In this document: positions 27,234 to 33,675 of the stretch, piece by piece
Numbering within the stretch: position 1 is the stretch's first letter
How the letters are laid out: each line of letters begins with the position of its first letter
Virus record (IMG/VR): IMGVR_UViG_3300025128_000067
Span: 1 to 49,392 of that record
Length of the DNA stretch: 49,392 bases
From: a virus
Reading direction: 5' to 3' (one strand)
The notes under the pieces: generated by a model
Databases searched by the model: none
What the model saw: only the letters and a program-made list of their open reading frames with translations
Told to the model about the DNA's origin: nothing
Translations under genes and position numbers: made by a program

Positions 27234-27692
27234 GTGCTATCTTTGATATCTGGTGCGGTCGGCCTGGCGGGATCCGTCGTGCCATCCTTGGTCAAGCTTT
27301 GGACGCAGAAAAGCGACCAGGCCCATGAACTAAAAATGATTGAAGCCCAGGCGAAGGCCCAAGCTGCCGTCGGCGCGGCCAGGCTCGAGGAGACCCAGCT
27401 AACCGTCGAAGCCGATCAGATGAAGGCGATATACAGACACGACGCTGCTATGGCAAAGAAGGCGGCGCCCTGGACATCGACGCTGTCGGCCAGTGTGCGA
27501 CCGATGGTGACATACATCGTCACGTTTACCTGGGTCGGGATCGAGATCGCGGCGGCGATCGCCATCTACAATTCCGGCGCCAACGTCGTCGACGCAATCG
27601 ACGCGGCGTTTAGTGAAGAGTTGAGCAGTCTCCTGTCTCTGATCATCGCTTACTGGTTCGGGAATAGGTCGCTGGAAAAGATCTCTAAATGA
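27234..27692 (+). CDS. Holin, 3TM gene-transfer-agent type
   Basis: 152 residues from GTG 27234, one base after the nuclease-like gene. The start LSLISGAVGLAGSVVPSLVKLW, a long helix rich in A, Q, E and K, the ASVRPMVTYIV segment and a final hydrophobic helix before FGNRSLEK match what I know of the holin-of-3TMs family associated with gene-transfer-agent release in alphaproteobacteria. It would form holes in the inner membrane to let the lysozyme out. Its stop overlaps the lysozyme ATG by four bases, a classic holin-endolysin pair. Confidence 0.85.
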   Translation: MLSLISGAVGLAGSVVPSLVKLWTQKSDQAHELKMIEAQAKAQAAVGAARLEETQLTVEADQMKAIYRHDAAMAKKAAPWTSTLSASVRPMVTYIVTFTWVGIEIAAAIAIYNSGANVVDAIDAAFSEELSSLLSLIIAYWFGNRSLEKISK

Positions 27693-28150
27693 CGGAGGGC
27701 ATTAATGATGCAGGTCTCGAAATTGTTCGACACTTCGAAGGTTGTCGGCTGGAACCTTATGTGTGCAGCGGCGGCCATGCCACTATTGGTTTTGGTGCTA
27801 TCTACGCGGCTGATGGTCAGCGTGTCACAATGTTGCATCCCGCGATTACCGAGGAGTGCGCTGAAGAACTACTGCGGCGAGATGTTAACATCTCTTACCG
27901 GGCGGTCGAGCGGCTCACCCAGCCATACACCGAAGATCTAACGCGTAATCAGAAGTCGGCGCTGGCCAGTCTCGTATTCAATATCGGATCCGGGAACTTC
28001 CGGGCGAGCGCCGTCAGATCCAACATTATAAGAGGAGAGATTGAAAATGCAGGACGGCAGATCTGGCAGTGGAGGAGGGCAGGAGGGCGCATCATGCGGG
28101 GCCTCGTTCGAAGGCGCGCGGAAGAGACAGACCTCTACTTCGCGGTGTGA
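27689..28150 (+). CDS. Endolysin, T4-type lysozyme (GH24)
   Basis: 153 residues. The catalytic arrangement E17-x8-C26-x5-T32 (EGCRLEPYVCSGGHATIG) is the GH24 E-x8-[D/C]-x5-T triad with Cys in the middle place, as in several lambdoid lysozymes. ALASLVFNIGSGNF and the C-terminal RIMRGLVRRRAEE are further family signatures. It cleaves the MurNAc-GlcNAc bond of peptidoglycan. No signal or SAR helix is present, so export depends on the upstream holin. Length is normal for the family. Confidence 0.92.
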   Translation: MTEGINDAGLEIVRHFEGCRLEPYVCSGGHATIGFGAIYAADGQRVTMLHPAITEECAEELLRRDVNISYRAVERLTQPYTEDLTRNQKSALASLVFNIGSGNFRASAVRSNIIRGEIENAGRQIWQWRRAGGRIMRGLVRRRAEETDLYFAV

Positions 28151-28256
28151 TAAATGCGGAAGCCTCGAGCCGCCGATCTTCGTCCATGGTCATTATCAAT
28201 GTCAGAACTGCCGGTGCATTACCGATGGTGATTGCTGCCAGGGCGCGCCGCTCTAA
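28047..28256 (+). CDS. Small zinc-ribbon protein overlapping the lysozyme gene out of frame
   Basis: 69 residues from ATG 28047, with AGAGGAGAG 6-10 bases upstream as a strong ribosome site. The first half overlaps the lysozyme gene by 104 bases in another frame. The C-terminal half has CDKCG...PPIFVHGHYQCQNC...DGDCCQG: two CxxC pairs forming a zinc ribbon, plus a VHGHYQC box I recall from small phage and alphaproteobacterial proteins. The conserved half lies mostly outside the overlap, so the true start could be later. Role unknown; nucleic-acid binding is possible. Confidence 0.65.
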   Translation: MQDGRSGSGGGQEGASCGASFEGARKRQTSTSRCDKCGSLEPPIFVHGHYQCQNCRCITDGDCCQGAPL

Positions 28257-28443
28257 AAGGGTAGACACTTCTCAATTCAACTTATTGTTCACTATATCGA
28301 AAAAGGGTAGACACTTTTAGCTCTAAGTCATTGATATTGTTGAATTGTGGCAATACCGTAGGGGTCGCCACTCCTCTTTTAAGTCATTGATTTTGTTGGT
28401 GAAATAGAAGGGTAGACACTTTGGGTCCAAAAGGGTAGACACT
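28255..28443. repeat. Repeat array beside integrase, candidate attP
   Basis: Four direct copies of AAGGGTAGACACT (extended copies AAAAGGGTAGACACTT at 28255-28270 and 28301-28316; further copies within 28408-28421 and 28429-28443) flank two direct copies of TAAGTCATTGATWTTGTTG (28324-28342 and 28380-28398). Between the latter lies a GTGGC...GCCAC segment. The region holds no gene, is AT-rich and adjoins the integrase stop. The layout R-R-S-core-S-R-R is that expected of an attachment site with arm-type integrase or Xis sites around a core. The exact crossover site cannot be read from one sequence. Confidence 0.6.
28347..28380 (+). terminator. Possible hairpin terminator inside the att region
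   Basis: GTGGC (28347-28351) pairs with GCCAC (28367-28371), and ACC (28355-28357) with GGT (28363-28365), followed by TCCTCTTTT. It could end lysis-cassette transcription before it opposes integrase, or be part of the att core. The stem is interrupted and short. Confidence 0.3.
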
Positions 28444-28449
28444 CTTGTT

Positions 28450-29511
28450 CTATTTCTGGTCCTCATTCTGGTCTTCCAGGCGCTGCCTGACACCTTCAGC
28501 GAGCCTCTCTTTTCTGACCTTTGCGACGTAAGTTTCGACGTCCTGCATGTTCTGATGGTTCGAGATCGACATGATTTCCTGGGTCGTGCAGAGCATTGGC
28601 GGCTCGGCCAGGTAGCATAGCATCGCCTTCCTCAACCCGTGCATCGAGCAGTGCGGCAACCCAGCCTGGTCACACCATTTCCGAACCGCATTGCCCAGAC
28701 CGTTGACCGTGTAAGGTTTGCCGTGAGACGTTACCAGGAACGTCAACAACCCCTCCGTATCTGTCTGATCGATGACATTGCGTAGCTGCCGAAGCAGAGG
28801 CACCTTATGCTGGACGTCCCCCTTGGTCTGGCGGAAATCAATCCAGTTCCCATCCTTGGTAATATGCTGTCGACCGATCTGACAAACATCGCTGATCCGT
28901 AGGCTGGTCATTAGTGCGAGCTCGAGAGCAAGGCGCGCGTTCGTTCCGATCGGGTGCTTGTCCTGGTACTGGTGGATCTCATCGATCGTCCAGGTGTGAT
29001 GACCATCCTTATTATTGCTGGCGAGCTTCTTCACGTCGCGCAGCGGGTTCGTCTCGACAACCTCGAGCCCGATGATCACGGTATAGACCTGGTTCAAGAA
29101 CTTCCGCAGATTGTTCCAGGCGTGCGGCGTATCGACCATATCGTCGCGCACTTTCCGAAAATGCTTCCCTTTCCAGGAACGCACGGCGCTGGCGCCGACC
29201 TTCCCATCGTTTCTTTCGACCCATCGCTCGAGCACGTTCTGTCGCGCGATTTGCGTCTTTGATCCAAGCTGTTTGAATTCGGCACTCTTGAGGTATTGTT
29301 TTACAGCCCACGCCCAACTATGCGTCGGGATCTGCGCGGCTGGCTTGCTGACGATCTCCTTGCCGCACGCCGCGTGATAATCCTCCCAGAACTCGGGGGA
29401 TCCTAATGGGCCTCGCAGCGGTATCTTCACGGCGCCGCGGCGGAAATAAATATATTCTTTTCCGTGTCGGTTTCGGTATGCCTTAACGTATTTCACTTTA
29501 ACGCTCACCAT
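28450..29511 (-). CDS. int: Tyrosine-recombinase integrase
   Basis: 353 residues counted from ATG 29511; a longer start at 29547 is possible but lies inside the upstream gene. The catalytic set is complete: R205 (TSLRISDV), H291-x-x-R294 (MHGLRK), H319 (ISNHQN) and Y328 (VETYVAKV). An N-terminal arm-binding part (YRNRHGKEYIYFRR) and a core-binding helical domain precede it. It would integrate the phage at attP/attB and, with Xis, excise it. The gene is the last of the leftward operon and abuts the repeat array that probably is attP. Confidence 0.93.
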   Translation of the reverse strand: MVSVKVKYVKAYRNRHGKEYIYFRRGAVKIPLRGPLGSPEFWEDYHAACGKEIVSKPAAQIPTHSWAWAVKQYLKSAEFKQLGSKTQIARQNVLERWVERNDGKVGASAVRSWKGKHFRKVRDDMVDTPHAWNNLRKFLNQVYTVIIGLEVVETNPLRDVKKLASNNKDGHHTWTIDEIHQYQDKHPIGTNARLALELALMTSLRISDVCQIGRQHITKDGNWIDFRQTKGDVQHKVPLLRQLRNVIDQTDTEGLLTFLVTSHGKPYTVNGLGNAVRKWCDQAGLPHCSMHGLRKAMLCYLAEPPMLCTTQEIMSISNHQNMQDVETYVAKVRKERLAEGVRQRLEDQNEDQK

Positions 29512-29737
29512 CGAGGAACGCCAATTCGTCCCTGATGGTCTCTCCATCCCGAGGCAACGCCTCGAGGCATTCCTGCACTTCCGTCACCAGCCATACGCAC
29601 TTAACGGTTCTTCCGTTATCTCCCTCGATCAGCCGGCGAGGCGCCGGCATCGTCCCGGATTCCACCATTGCCATAAATTTGGGAATCGAGCAAGACACAG
29701 CCTCGGCTGCCTCGCGGCGGCTAAGACTGAGCTTCAT
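29498..29737 (-). CDS. AlpA/Xis-like DNA-binding protein
   Basis: 79 residues from ATG 29737, whose ATGA overlaps the previous ORF stop; longer in-frame starts (29761, 29800) are less consistent with the overlapping gene chain. LSRREAAEAVSCSIPKFMAMVESGTMPAPRRL is a MerR/AlpA-type winged helix-turn-helix pattern, followed by a CVWLVTEVQECLEAL helix. It overlaps the integrase start by 14 bases. Position and fold indicate an excisionase or a regulator of int. Confidence 0.72.
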   Translation of the reverse strand: MKLSLSRREAAEAVSCSIPKFMAMVESGTMPAPRRLIEGDNGRTVKCVWLVTEVQECLEALPRDGETIRDELAFLDGER

Positions 29738-29856
29738 CGTCTGCCCCACATCTTGCGCCATAGGAACACGTGGAACTGACACGTTACACGTGACAGCCAA
29801 CGTATCGGTGCCGAGCGCCAGAAGGGGCGCTCCTCGTTGATCAGGTTATCCATCAT
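29734..29856 (-). CDS. Micro-ORF, 40 aa, basic and Trp-rich
   Basis: ATG 29856 (or 29853) to TGA 29734. The product (MMDNLINEERPFWRSAPIRW...KMWGRR) is basic and rich in Trp and Phe. Its start overlaps the preceding stop and its own stop overlaps the Xis-like ATG (ATGA). CCAGG lies upstream. Unrecognised; supported by the overlap chain only. Confidence 0.45.
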   Translation of the reverse strand: MMDNLINEERPFWRSAPIRWLSRVTCQFHVFLWRKMWGRR

Positions 29857-29951
29857 TGTAACCTGGCTGCATCAACACGCACGTTGGTGATGACCTGAAC
29901 CGGCCGGCGGCGCACTCGGAACCCGAGCCATCTTAAAATTATCCGCACCAT
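29853..29951 (-). CDS. Micro-ORF, 32 aa, amphipathic and Arg-rich
   Basis: ATG 29951 behind GAGGATATC, overlapping the end of the 25-residue ORF; the stop overlaps the next ATG. The product starts MVRIILRWLGFRVRRRPVQV: hydrophobic then strongly basic, as in membrane-associated peptides. No family recognised. Confidence 0.45.
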   Translation of the reverse strand: MVRIILRWLGFRVRRRPVQVITNVRVDAARLQ

Positions 29952-30016
29952 GATATCCTCGTTGCAATGAGAACGCCGACGAGAACGCCGGCGCCCAGGA
30001 TCAGGATCTCGTTCAT
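29939..30016 (-). CDS. Micro-ORF, 25 aa, single transmembrane peptide
   Basis: ATG 30016 with GGGGTG 7 bases upstream, start overlapping the preceding stop (ATGA). The peptide MNEILILGAGVLVGVLIATR is almost entirely one hydrophobic helix followed by a positive charge, so it should insert in the inner membrane. Unrecognised. Confidence 0.45.
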   Translation of the reverse strand: MNEILILGAGVLVGVLIATRISWCG

Positions 30017-30135
30017 CTGACGACACCCCATTGTTTCAGGAAACGCCGACAGAGCTCGACGTAGGATGAAGGGAACGCGGTAGCTCTCGCTACCACGTTC
30101 CACGCTTCACGGAAGTGTTCCGATGAGGGTCTCAT
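30013..30135 (-). CDS. Micro-ORF, 40 aa
   Basis: ATG 30135 overlaps the previous stop (ATGA), with GGGAG 8 bases upstream. Product begins MRPSSEHFREAWNVVARATA and ends FLKQWGVVR; it looks like two short helices. It is a soluble small protein of unknown role in the leftward operon. Confidence 0.5.
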   Translation of the reverse strand: MRPSSEHFREAWNVVARATAFPSSYVELCRRFLKQWGVVR

Positions 30136-30257
30136 TCCAGATGCTCCCGGGCCTTGGCCTCATCGAGCTCGGAGAGCTCGGCGAGACGCACGACGGCCTG
30201 GTCCTGGGTCAGGATCCCCTCGGATACCTTTTCACGCAGGATCTCGATGACGGTCAT
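30132..30257 (-). CDS. Micro-ORF, 41 aa, acidic helical
   Basis: ATG 30257 lies one base after the DUF932 gene stop, with AGAGG about 8 bases upstream. The product MTVIEILREKVSEGILTQDQ then VVRLAELSELDEAKAREHLE reads as a helical hairpin. Stop overlaps the next ATG. Unrecognised, possibly an inhibitor-type small protein. Confidence 0.55.
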   Translation of the reverse strand: MTVIEILREKVSEGILTQDQAVVRLAELSELDEAKAREHLE

Positions 30258-30258
30258 G

Positions 30259-31179
30259 TCACGCTGCCTCTTGGTGAAGGGACTTGAAGACATCCGACCG
30301 GACCCATCTTTGAACCTCGACCTCGCGCGCTGCCAGCGTCGAAGCCACGTTGTCGTTACCCGTGTTTCGGATCTTGAATTGATCCTTGTTGTGTGAGGAG
30401 TAGTAGGTCAGCGCACTCAAGACCGCGTAGGCGTTCCTGCCGCGGTCGACCATCTCGGTCTCAACGCGATCGATAAGCCCTTTGGCTCGCGCCTCTGAGA
30501 TCCCGGGCAGCTTGTGGATGACAGCCTTGGCCTGTTCAAAACTGACCGAGGTGTCGGCGAGAAGCTGAAGGTGATCCATCTTCACGTCGAAGCGTTCGAG
30601 CCCATCCTCTATCCAATCCAGGAAGATCTCCACGGTTGCGTTCTTCGTATGACGCTTCGCGAATGCGTCGGTATTTCGAAGTGACACCTGGCCGTTGAGA
30701 CAACTCAGATCGAGGGTGCCGGTCGAGAGCGCCGTGGCTGTCTGGCCATCGAAGCCTGTCCGGATCCGGAACTCGGCGCCGACGGTCGTGCCAACCTGAA
30801 TACCGGCATCTCTGTAATTGATCTTCCGCGTCGCGTCGCCGATCGTGTAGCGTCGCTCGACAAAGGCGCCGTTGCCGGCCATCCGATCGGTGACCTTGAC
30901 GTTCTGTAAAGCCTTCTCACCAAGCACGTCCCGCATTGCACGTTCCGCGCCATTGGTAAGATCGCGCATCTGGACGATCTTAAAGGTCTTCGAGGTAACA
31001 CCCAGGAAACGAGCCTCGCCGTCACGGTAGGCGTAGTTCCCGACGATGCCGCTGGCCGGGAGCTCCTGGCCGCGTCTGCCTTTCCCGCACATGGGTCGGG
31101 CAACAACCTCTGCCAGGATCGGGGAGCTCTGATGCTCCTCGAAGACCGGCAGGTTGCGTTCGAAATTAATGACGTTCAT
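30259..31179 (-). CDS. DUF932-family phage/plasmid protein
   Basis: 306 residues, ATG 31179 behind GAAGGGACTAAC. The N-terminal region (YRDGEARFLGVTSKTFKIVQMRDL) and the middle (SLRNTDAFAKRHTKN) follow the DUF932 pattern seen in many phages and mobile elements. The family is soluble and widely distributed but has no firmly established biochemical role known to me. It heads a sub-operon that continues through five micro-ORFs to Xis-like and Int. A hairpin and terminator-like element precede it. Confidence 0.75.
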   Translation of the reverse strand: MNVINFERNLPVFEEHQSSPILAEVVARPMCGKGRRGQELPASGIVGNYAYRDGEARFLGVTSKTFKIVQMRDLTNGAERAMRDVLGEKALQNVKVTDRMAGNGAFVERRYTIGDATRKINYRDAGIQVGTTVGAEFRIRTGFDGQTATALSTGTLDLSCLNGQVSLRNTDAFAKRHTKNATVEIFLDWIEDGLERFDVKMDHLQLLADTSVSFEQAKAVIHKLPGISEARAKGLIDRVETEMVDRGRNAYAVLSALTYYSSHNKDQFKIRNTGNDNVASTLAAREVEVQRWVRSDVFKSLHQEAA

Positions 31180-31218
31180 GTTAGTCCCTTCTCTGTAATT
31201 GGGGCAGATGCCCCGGTT

Positions 31219-31255
31219 GCAAAAAGAGGGCGTCGGAGTGTCCGCTCCGGCGTCC
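31219..31255 (-). terminator. Terminator-like hairpin between the leftward operon halves
   Basis: On the minus strand an 11-bp stem with two mismatches (arms 31245-31255 and 31228-31238) is followed by TCTTTTT. A second palindrome, GGGGCAGATGCCCC, lies at 31201-31214. It directly follows the stop of the 61-residue gene and may attenuate expression of DUF932 to Int. Confidence 0.5.
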
Positions 31256-31441
31256 TCACCGATCGAATGTCTTGCCGCTCTTGTTTGGCCGAGACGGAAG
31301 CTTATGTTTTTGTCCCTTGGCTTTGGACTGCGCTGCGCGTCTGGCTTTGCGTGACGGAGGGCTTATCAGTTCACGGATGTTGTCTGGCCAGGAAGCTTCA
31401 TTGCCGGCCGTCTTCCACCTTGCGGCGCGTCGCACTCTCAT
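31256..31441 (-). CDS. Small basic protein (61 aa)
   Basis: ATG 31441 overlaps the preceding stop (ATGA). The product begins MRVRRAARWKTAGNEASWPD and is rich in Arg, Lys and Ser towards the C-terminus (RAAQSKAKGQKHKLPSRPNK), suggesting nucleic-acid binding. A longer frame to 31516 exists but overlaps the neighbour deeply. Unrecognised. Confidence 0.6.
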   Translation of the reverse strand: MRVRRAARWKTAGNEASWPDNIRELISPPSRKARRAAQSKAKGQKHKLPSRPNKSGKTFDR

Positions 31442-31950
31442 TGTCCGCGCTCCACAATCCGATAGCCGGCGTCGAAAGCGGCGTTGGCGAAGTTGATGGC
31501 GCACCCTTGTTTGCAAAAGGCTGCACCGCGGCCGCCGTAGGGTAGGGGCCTGTAGCTCTCACCGTCCCACGTAATGACCTTGTGGATCTCCTTGTGGGTC
31601 GCGAACTCGAGCCTGAACTTTTGGTTATTATATCTGTAGTCGTCGGCTTGTTCACATAGCACCAGGTCGTCGGGGTCAATGTCCCCGAAGATCTCCGCGA
31701 TCCGATCGTTCATCGCCCGGTGCAGGTCGTCATCATCAGACCAACCGGGGAGATGGGCGTGCCATTCGACCCTGATGATTTGATGGTTGGTCAGGCCGGC
31801 GCAGTACTCCCGGAGGTTGGTCGACTTTTCGACGCGCGTGTTGAACCCCTCCGGAAACTCCCTGCCTTCGCGCCAGCCAATCGTCTCGGTGTGCCTGGCG
31901 GCACCCTTGCCGCAATACGCGCACGTCTGACGGTGATCGAGAATAGTCAT
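31438..31950 (-). CDS. Hypothetical protein with N-terminal CxxC
   Basis: 170 residues, ATG 31950 overlapping the previous stop. Near the N-terminus CAYCGKGAARH could be half of a zinc site; a second Cys pair (FCKQGC) near the C-terminus could complete it. The middle is acidic, HLPGWSDDDDLHRAM. No family recognised. It belongs to the leftward early operon, where phages often carry host-takeover or counter-defence genes. Confidence 0.7.
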   Translation of the reverse strand: MTILDHRQTCAYCGKGAARHTETIGWREGREFPEGFNTRVEKSTNLREYCAGLTNHQIIRVEWHAHLPGWSDDDDLHRAMNDRIAEIFGDIDPDDLVLCEQADDYRYNNQKFRLEFATHKEIHKVITWDGESYRPLPYGGRGAAFCKQGCAINFANAAFDAGYRIVERGQ

Positions 31951-32345
31951 CCTAAATCACCCCCCTGATACCCAGGCTGGCCCTCCAGTACCCAATCGAA
32001 CAAGTCTGTGGAGCGGTAGCGCATGACGCCGTGCTCCTCACGCCTCTCCAATAGTCCATCATTCACGGCGAAATTCAGCGCGGCATCGCGAACCTTTTTT
32101 GGAATGTTGATTGCCTCGCGTGCGATCAGAGCATCGCTTGCCGGGACTCCCGAATAGGTTCGGGATGCACATCCAATGACACGTGCCCACATGGAAAGCC
32201 GTATAAACTCATCCAGCGAGGCAATGACCGGGTCCCCGTCCCCAGGCTGCCATCGTGTGTGGCCGCTGGGATCCATTCTGTAATGAATCCAACTGACCAG
32301 ATTCGTATAGCAAGAGGCCAGTTGTACATCTCTATGCGTTTTCAT
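31947..32345 (-). CDS. Hypothetical protein, possible winged-helix fold
   Basis: 132 residues, ATG 32345 behind AAAGGATGAACA. The C-terminal half (IPKKVRDAALNFAVNDGLLERREEHGVMRYRSTDL) reads like a winged helix: helix, recognition helix, then a beta wing. The N-terminal half is not recognised. A duplicated 64-bp element ends 18 bases upstream of the start. Regulatory function is possible. Confidence 0.7.
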   Translation of the reverse strand: MKTHRDVQLASCYTNLVSWIHYRMDPSGHTRWQPGDGDPVIASLDEFIRLSMWARVIGCASRTYSGVPASDALIAREAINIPKKVRDAALNFAVNDGLLERREEHGVMRYRSTDLFDWVLEGQPGYQGGDLG

Positions 32346-32362
32346 TGTTCATCCTTTCTTTG

Positions 32363-32426
32363 TCTACTAACGCCTCGAGCCCGGCGAGTGGGTCCGGGCT
32401 CTCGGCGATACGTCGCAATGTGGGCA
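32363..32426 (-). repeat. 64-bp duplicated hairpin element, copy 1
   Basis: This 64-bp sequence recurs at 32650-32713 with three differences. It contains an 8-bp perfect stem, GAGCCCGG and CCGGGCTC, around a 9-base loop. Each copy lies directly upstream of a minus-strand gene. On the minus strand it can encode LRRIAESPDPLAGLEALV. Confidence 0.8.
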
Positions 32427-32429
32427 AGG

Positions 32430-32627
32430 TCAGTCGTCGTCGCCGATTAAGGCTTTGCGCGACTCGAGGAGCGCCTTGGATGTCCGGTCGTGTTGTTCGA
32501 CAAGAACCGACATAATCGAACTCCTGTGCGCGGTGTCGACTATCCGAAGTGAATCGATTACCCGTAGGATGTTACCCACCTCGCTGTTCAAGTTAATCCA
32601 CGCCTCGACCCGATCTTTCATATGCAT
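32430..32627 (-). CDS. Small hypothetical helical protein (65 aa)
   Basis: Start ATG 32627 is chosen because GGAGACAACAG gives a ribosome site; the longer frame to 32705 runs through the repeated 64-bp element and is less likely. The product MHMKDRVEAWINLNSEVGN... is helical throughout with a C-terminal LLESRKALIGDDD. Unrecognised. Confidence 0.65.
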   Translation of the reverse strand: MHMKDRVEAWINLNSEVGNILRVIDSLRIVDTAHRSSIMSVLVEQHDRTSKALLESRKALIGDDD

Positions 32628-32649
32628 CTGTTGTCTCCAATTTTGTGTT

Positions 32650-32713
32650 TCTACTAACGCCTCGAACCCGGCGAGTAGGTCCGGGCTCTCGGCGATACGT
32701 CGCAATGTGGGTA
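32650..32713 (-). repeat. 64-bp duplicated hairpin element, copy 2
   Basis: Second copy of the element at 32363-32426. One of its three differences lies in the stem (GAACCCGG against CCGGGCTC), leaving one mismatched pair. It sits between the stop of the 69-residue gene and the start of the 65-residue gene. Its high identity implies either recent duplication or selection as an RNA or DNA signal. Confidence 0.8.
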
Positions 32714-32717
32714 GAGG

Positions 32718-32927
32718 CTAGGCGCCGTTACCTTTCAGGCGGTCACCGTGTGCCGCACGGGCTGCCTCGAGGCCGTGGATCACTTCCTTCTTTTCGCGTG
32801 CTGGCGGCATCGCGAACTTGACGTGGACGTAACCCGCCTGGAATGAAGAGATATCGAAGTCGATCGGGGACGTTTTGAGGAAGTCCATGATCTGCTCAAG
32901 CTGATCGATCCGTGAGTTGGTGCTCAT
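32718..32927 (-). CDS. Small hypothetical protein (69 aa)
   Basis: ATG 32927 behind AAGGAGAACTGAAC. The product begins MSTNSRIDQLEQIMDFLKTS, with a helix, then FDISSFQAGYVHVKFAMPPA as beta strands and a C-terminal helix. Soluble; no motif recognised. Second gene of the leftward operon. Confidence 0.7.
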   Translation of the reverse strand: MSTNSRIDQLEQIMDFLKTSPIDFDISSFQAGYVHVKFAMPPAREKKEVIHGLEAARAAHGDRLKGNGA

Positions 32928-32939
32928 GTTCAGTTCTCC

Positions 32940-33260
32940 TTAGTTGTCTTTGTTCAGGTAATTGACTTCGTCGGCCGACTGCATATGCCGCGGCTTATTC
33001 AAGACCATCTCGATGTCCTGCTTTGGCATGGCCGTCAGAACTTTGTCGGTCCAACCCATCGAGCGCAGGATCCAACGGTCACCGTCGGAGATCCGCGGTG
33101 CCTTGGTCTTACGCTTGGGCTTGGACTTGGCTTTCGATTTCTTGGGCATGATCCACTTGCGCTTGGGCTCACGCGTCAGCGCAGCGGAAGGCGTCGGGTC
33201 CCGGCGCAGGAAGTCCGGGATCTCGAGCAGGTCGTCGACTGATTTGGTGTTTGTTGTCAT
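32940..33260 (-). CDS. First gene of leftward operon, Lys-rich hypothetical protein
   Basis: 106 residues, ATG 33260 behind GGGAGAAACGA. A short acidic start (DDLLEIPDFLRRDP) is followed by a very basic stretch (MPKKSKAKSKPKRKTK) and then a helical C-terminus (DGDRWILRSMGW). The basic linker suggests nucleic-acid binding. As the first gene behind the operators at 33288-33339 it occupies the place of lambda N or other first-expressed functions; an antitermination role is conceivable but there is no sequence proof. Confidence 0.7.
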   Translation of the reverse strand: MTTNTKSVDDLLEIPDFLRRDPTPSAALTREPKRKWIMPKKSKAKSKPKRKTKAPRISDGDRWILRSMGWTDKVLTAMPKQDIEMVLNKPRHMQSADEVNYLNKDN

Positions 33261-33287
33261 TCGTTTCTCCCTTAATAAATTTATGTC

Positions 33288-33302
33288 GTACCAAGATGGT
33301 AC
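33288..33302. promoter_or_regulatory. Left operator O1 (GTACCA-AGA-TGGTAC)
   Basis: 15-bp palindrome with 6-bp arms and a 3-base centre. It overlaps the candidate -10 (TACCAT) of a leftward promoter with -35 TTGTTT at 33319-33324 and a 17-base spacer. Same consensus as three other sites in the window. Confidence 0.75.
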
Positions 33303-33324
33303 GCCATAAGGCGGGAGAAAACAA

Positions 33325-33339
33325 GCACCAATTTGGTGC
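33325..33339. promoter_or_regulatory. Left operator O2 (GCACCA-ATT-TGGTGC)
   Basis: Perfect 15-bp palindrome abutting the upstream side of the leftward -35 candidate. Together with O1 it brackets that promoter, a layout suited to cooperative repressor binding. Confidence 0.75.
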
Positions 33340-33354
33340 GTCTAAATTAGAAGG

Positions 33355-33630
33355 TTAGTCTTTTCCGGTGAGGAGCCAGTTCAGGCTGCGCTTTGTGACC
33401 AGGCTGATCTGGATCAGAACTTCATAGGAAGGCAGGACGCCTTCCTTATCTTCACGTTCATATTTCCGGTATCGAGGTTTCTCGATGCCAAGCGCCATGG
33501 CGAACTCGGACGCCGTCTCGAAGCCGGCGTCGGTCCGTGCCTTGACGAGGCGAGCTTTGAACGCGCTGCGATACTTATCCGTCGCCACGTTCTCGACCCA
33601 CTCGTCGTGTATTACTGCTTCTGCGATCAT
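33355..33630 (-). CDS. XRE-family repressor (CI-like)
   Basis: 91 residues. FKARLVKARTDAGFETASEFAMALGIEKPRYRKYER is an XRE helix-turn-helix: the scaffold helix, turn and recognition helix are visible at about residues 24-58. There is no C-terminal LexA-like peptidase, so induction would not be by RecA-mediated self-cleavage of this protein. The ATG (33630) has no clear ribosome site; a canonical -10 TATACT (33638-33643) ends 7 bases before it, hinting at a leaderless message, though no -35 is evident. It lies between operator pairs, as CI does in lambda. Confidence 0.8.
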   Translation of the reverse strand: MIAEAVIHDEWVENVATDKYRSAFKARLVKARTDAGFETASEFAMALGIEKPRYRKYEREDKEGVLPSYEVLIQISLVTKRSLNWLLTGKD

Positions 33631-33675
33631 GCATCAGAGTATACCCCGCTCTCGAAAGGTTCGCGATTACCTGAA

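Noticed and set aside
28355-28371. tRNA 3' end as att core (GGGGTCGCCA)
   Set aside because: The preceding bases do not form a T-arm with the usual TTCRANNC loop, so no tRNA fragment can be claimed.
28255-28443. CRISPR array from repeated AAGGGTAGACACT
   Set aside because: Only four copies, irregular spacing, no unique spacers; the setting beside integrase favours attP.
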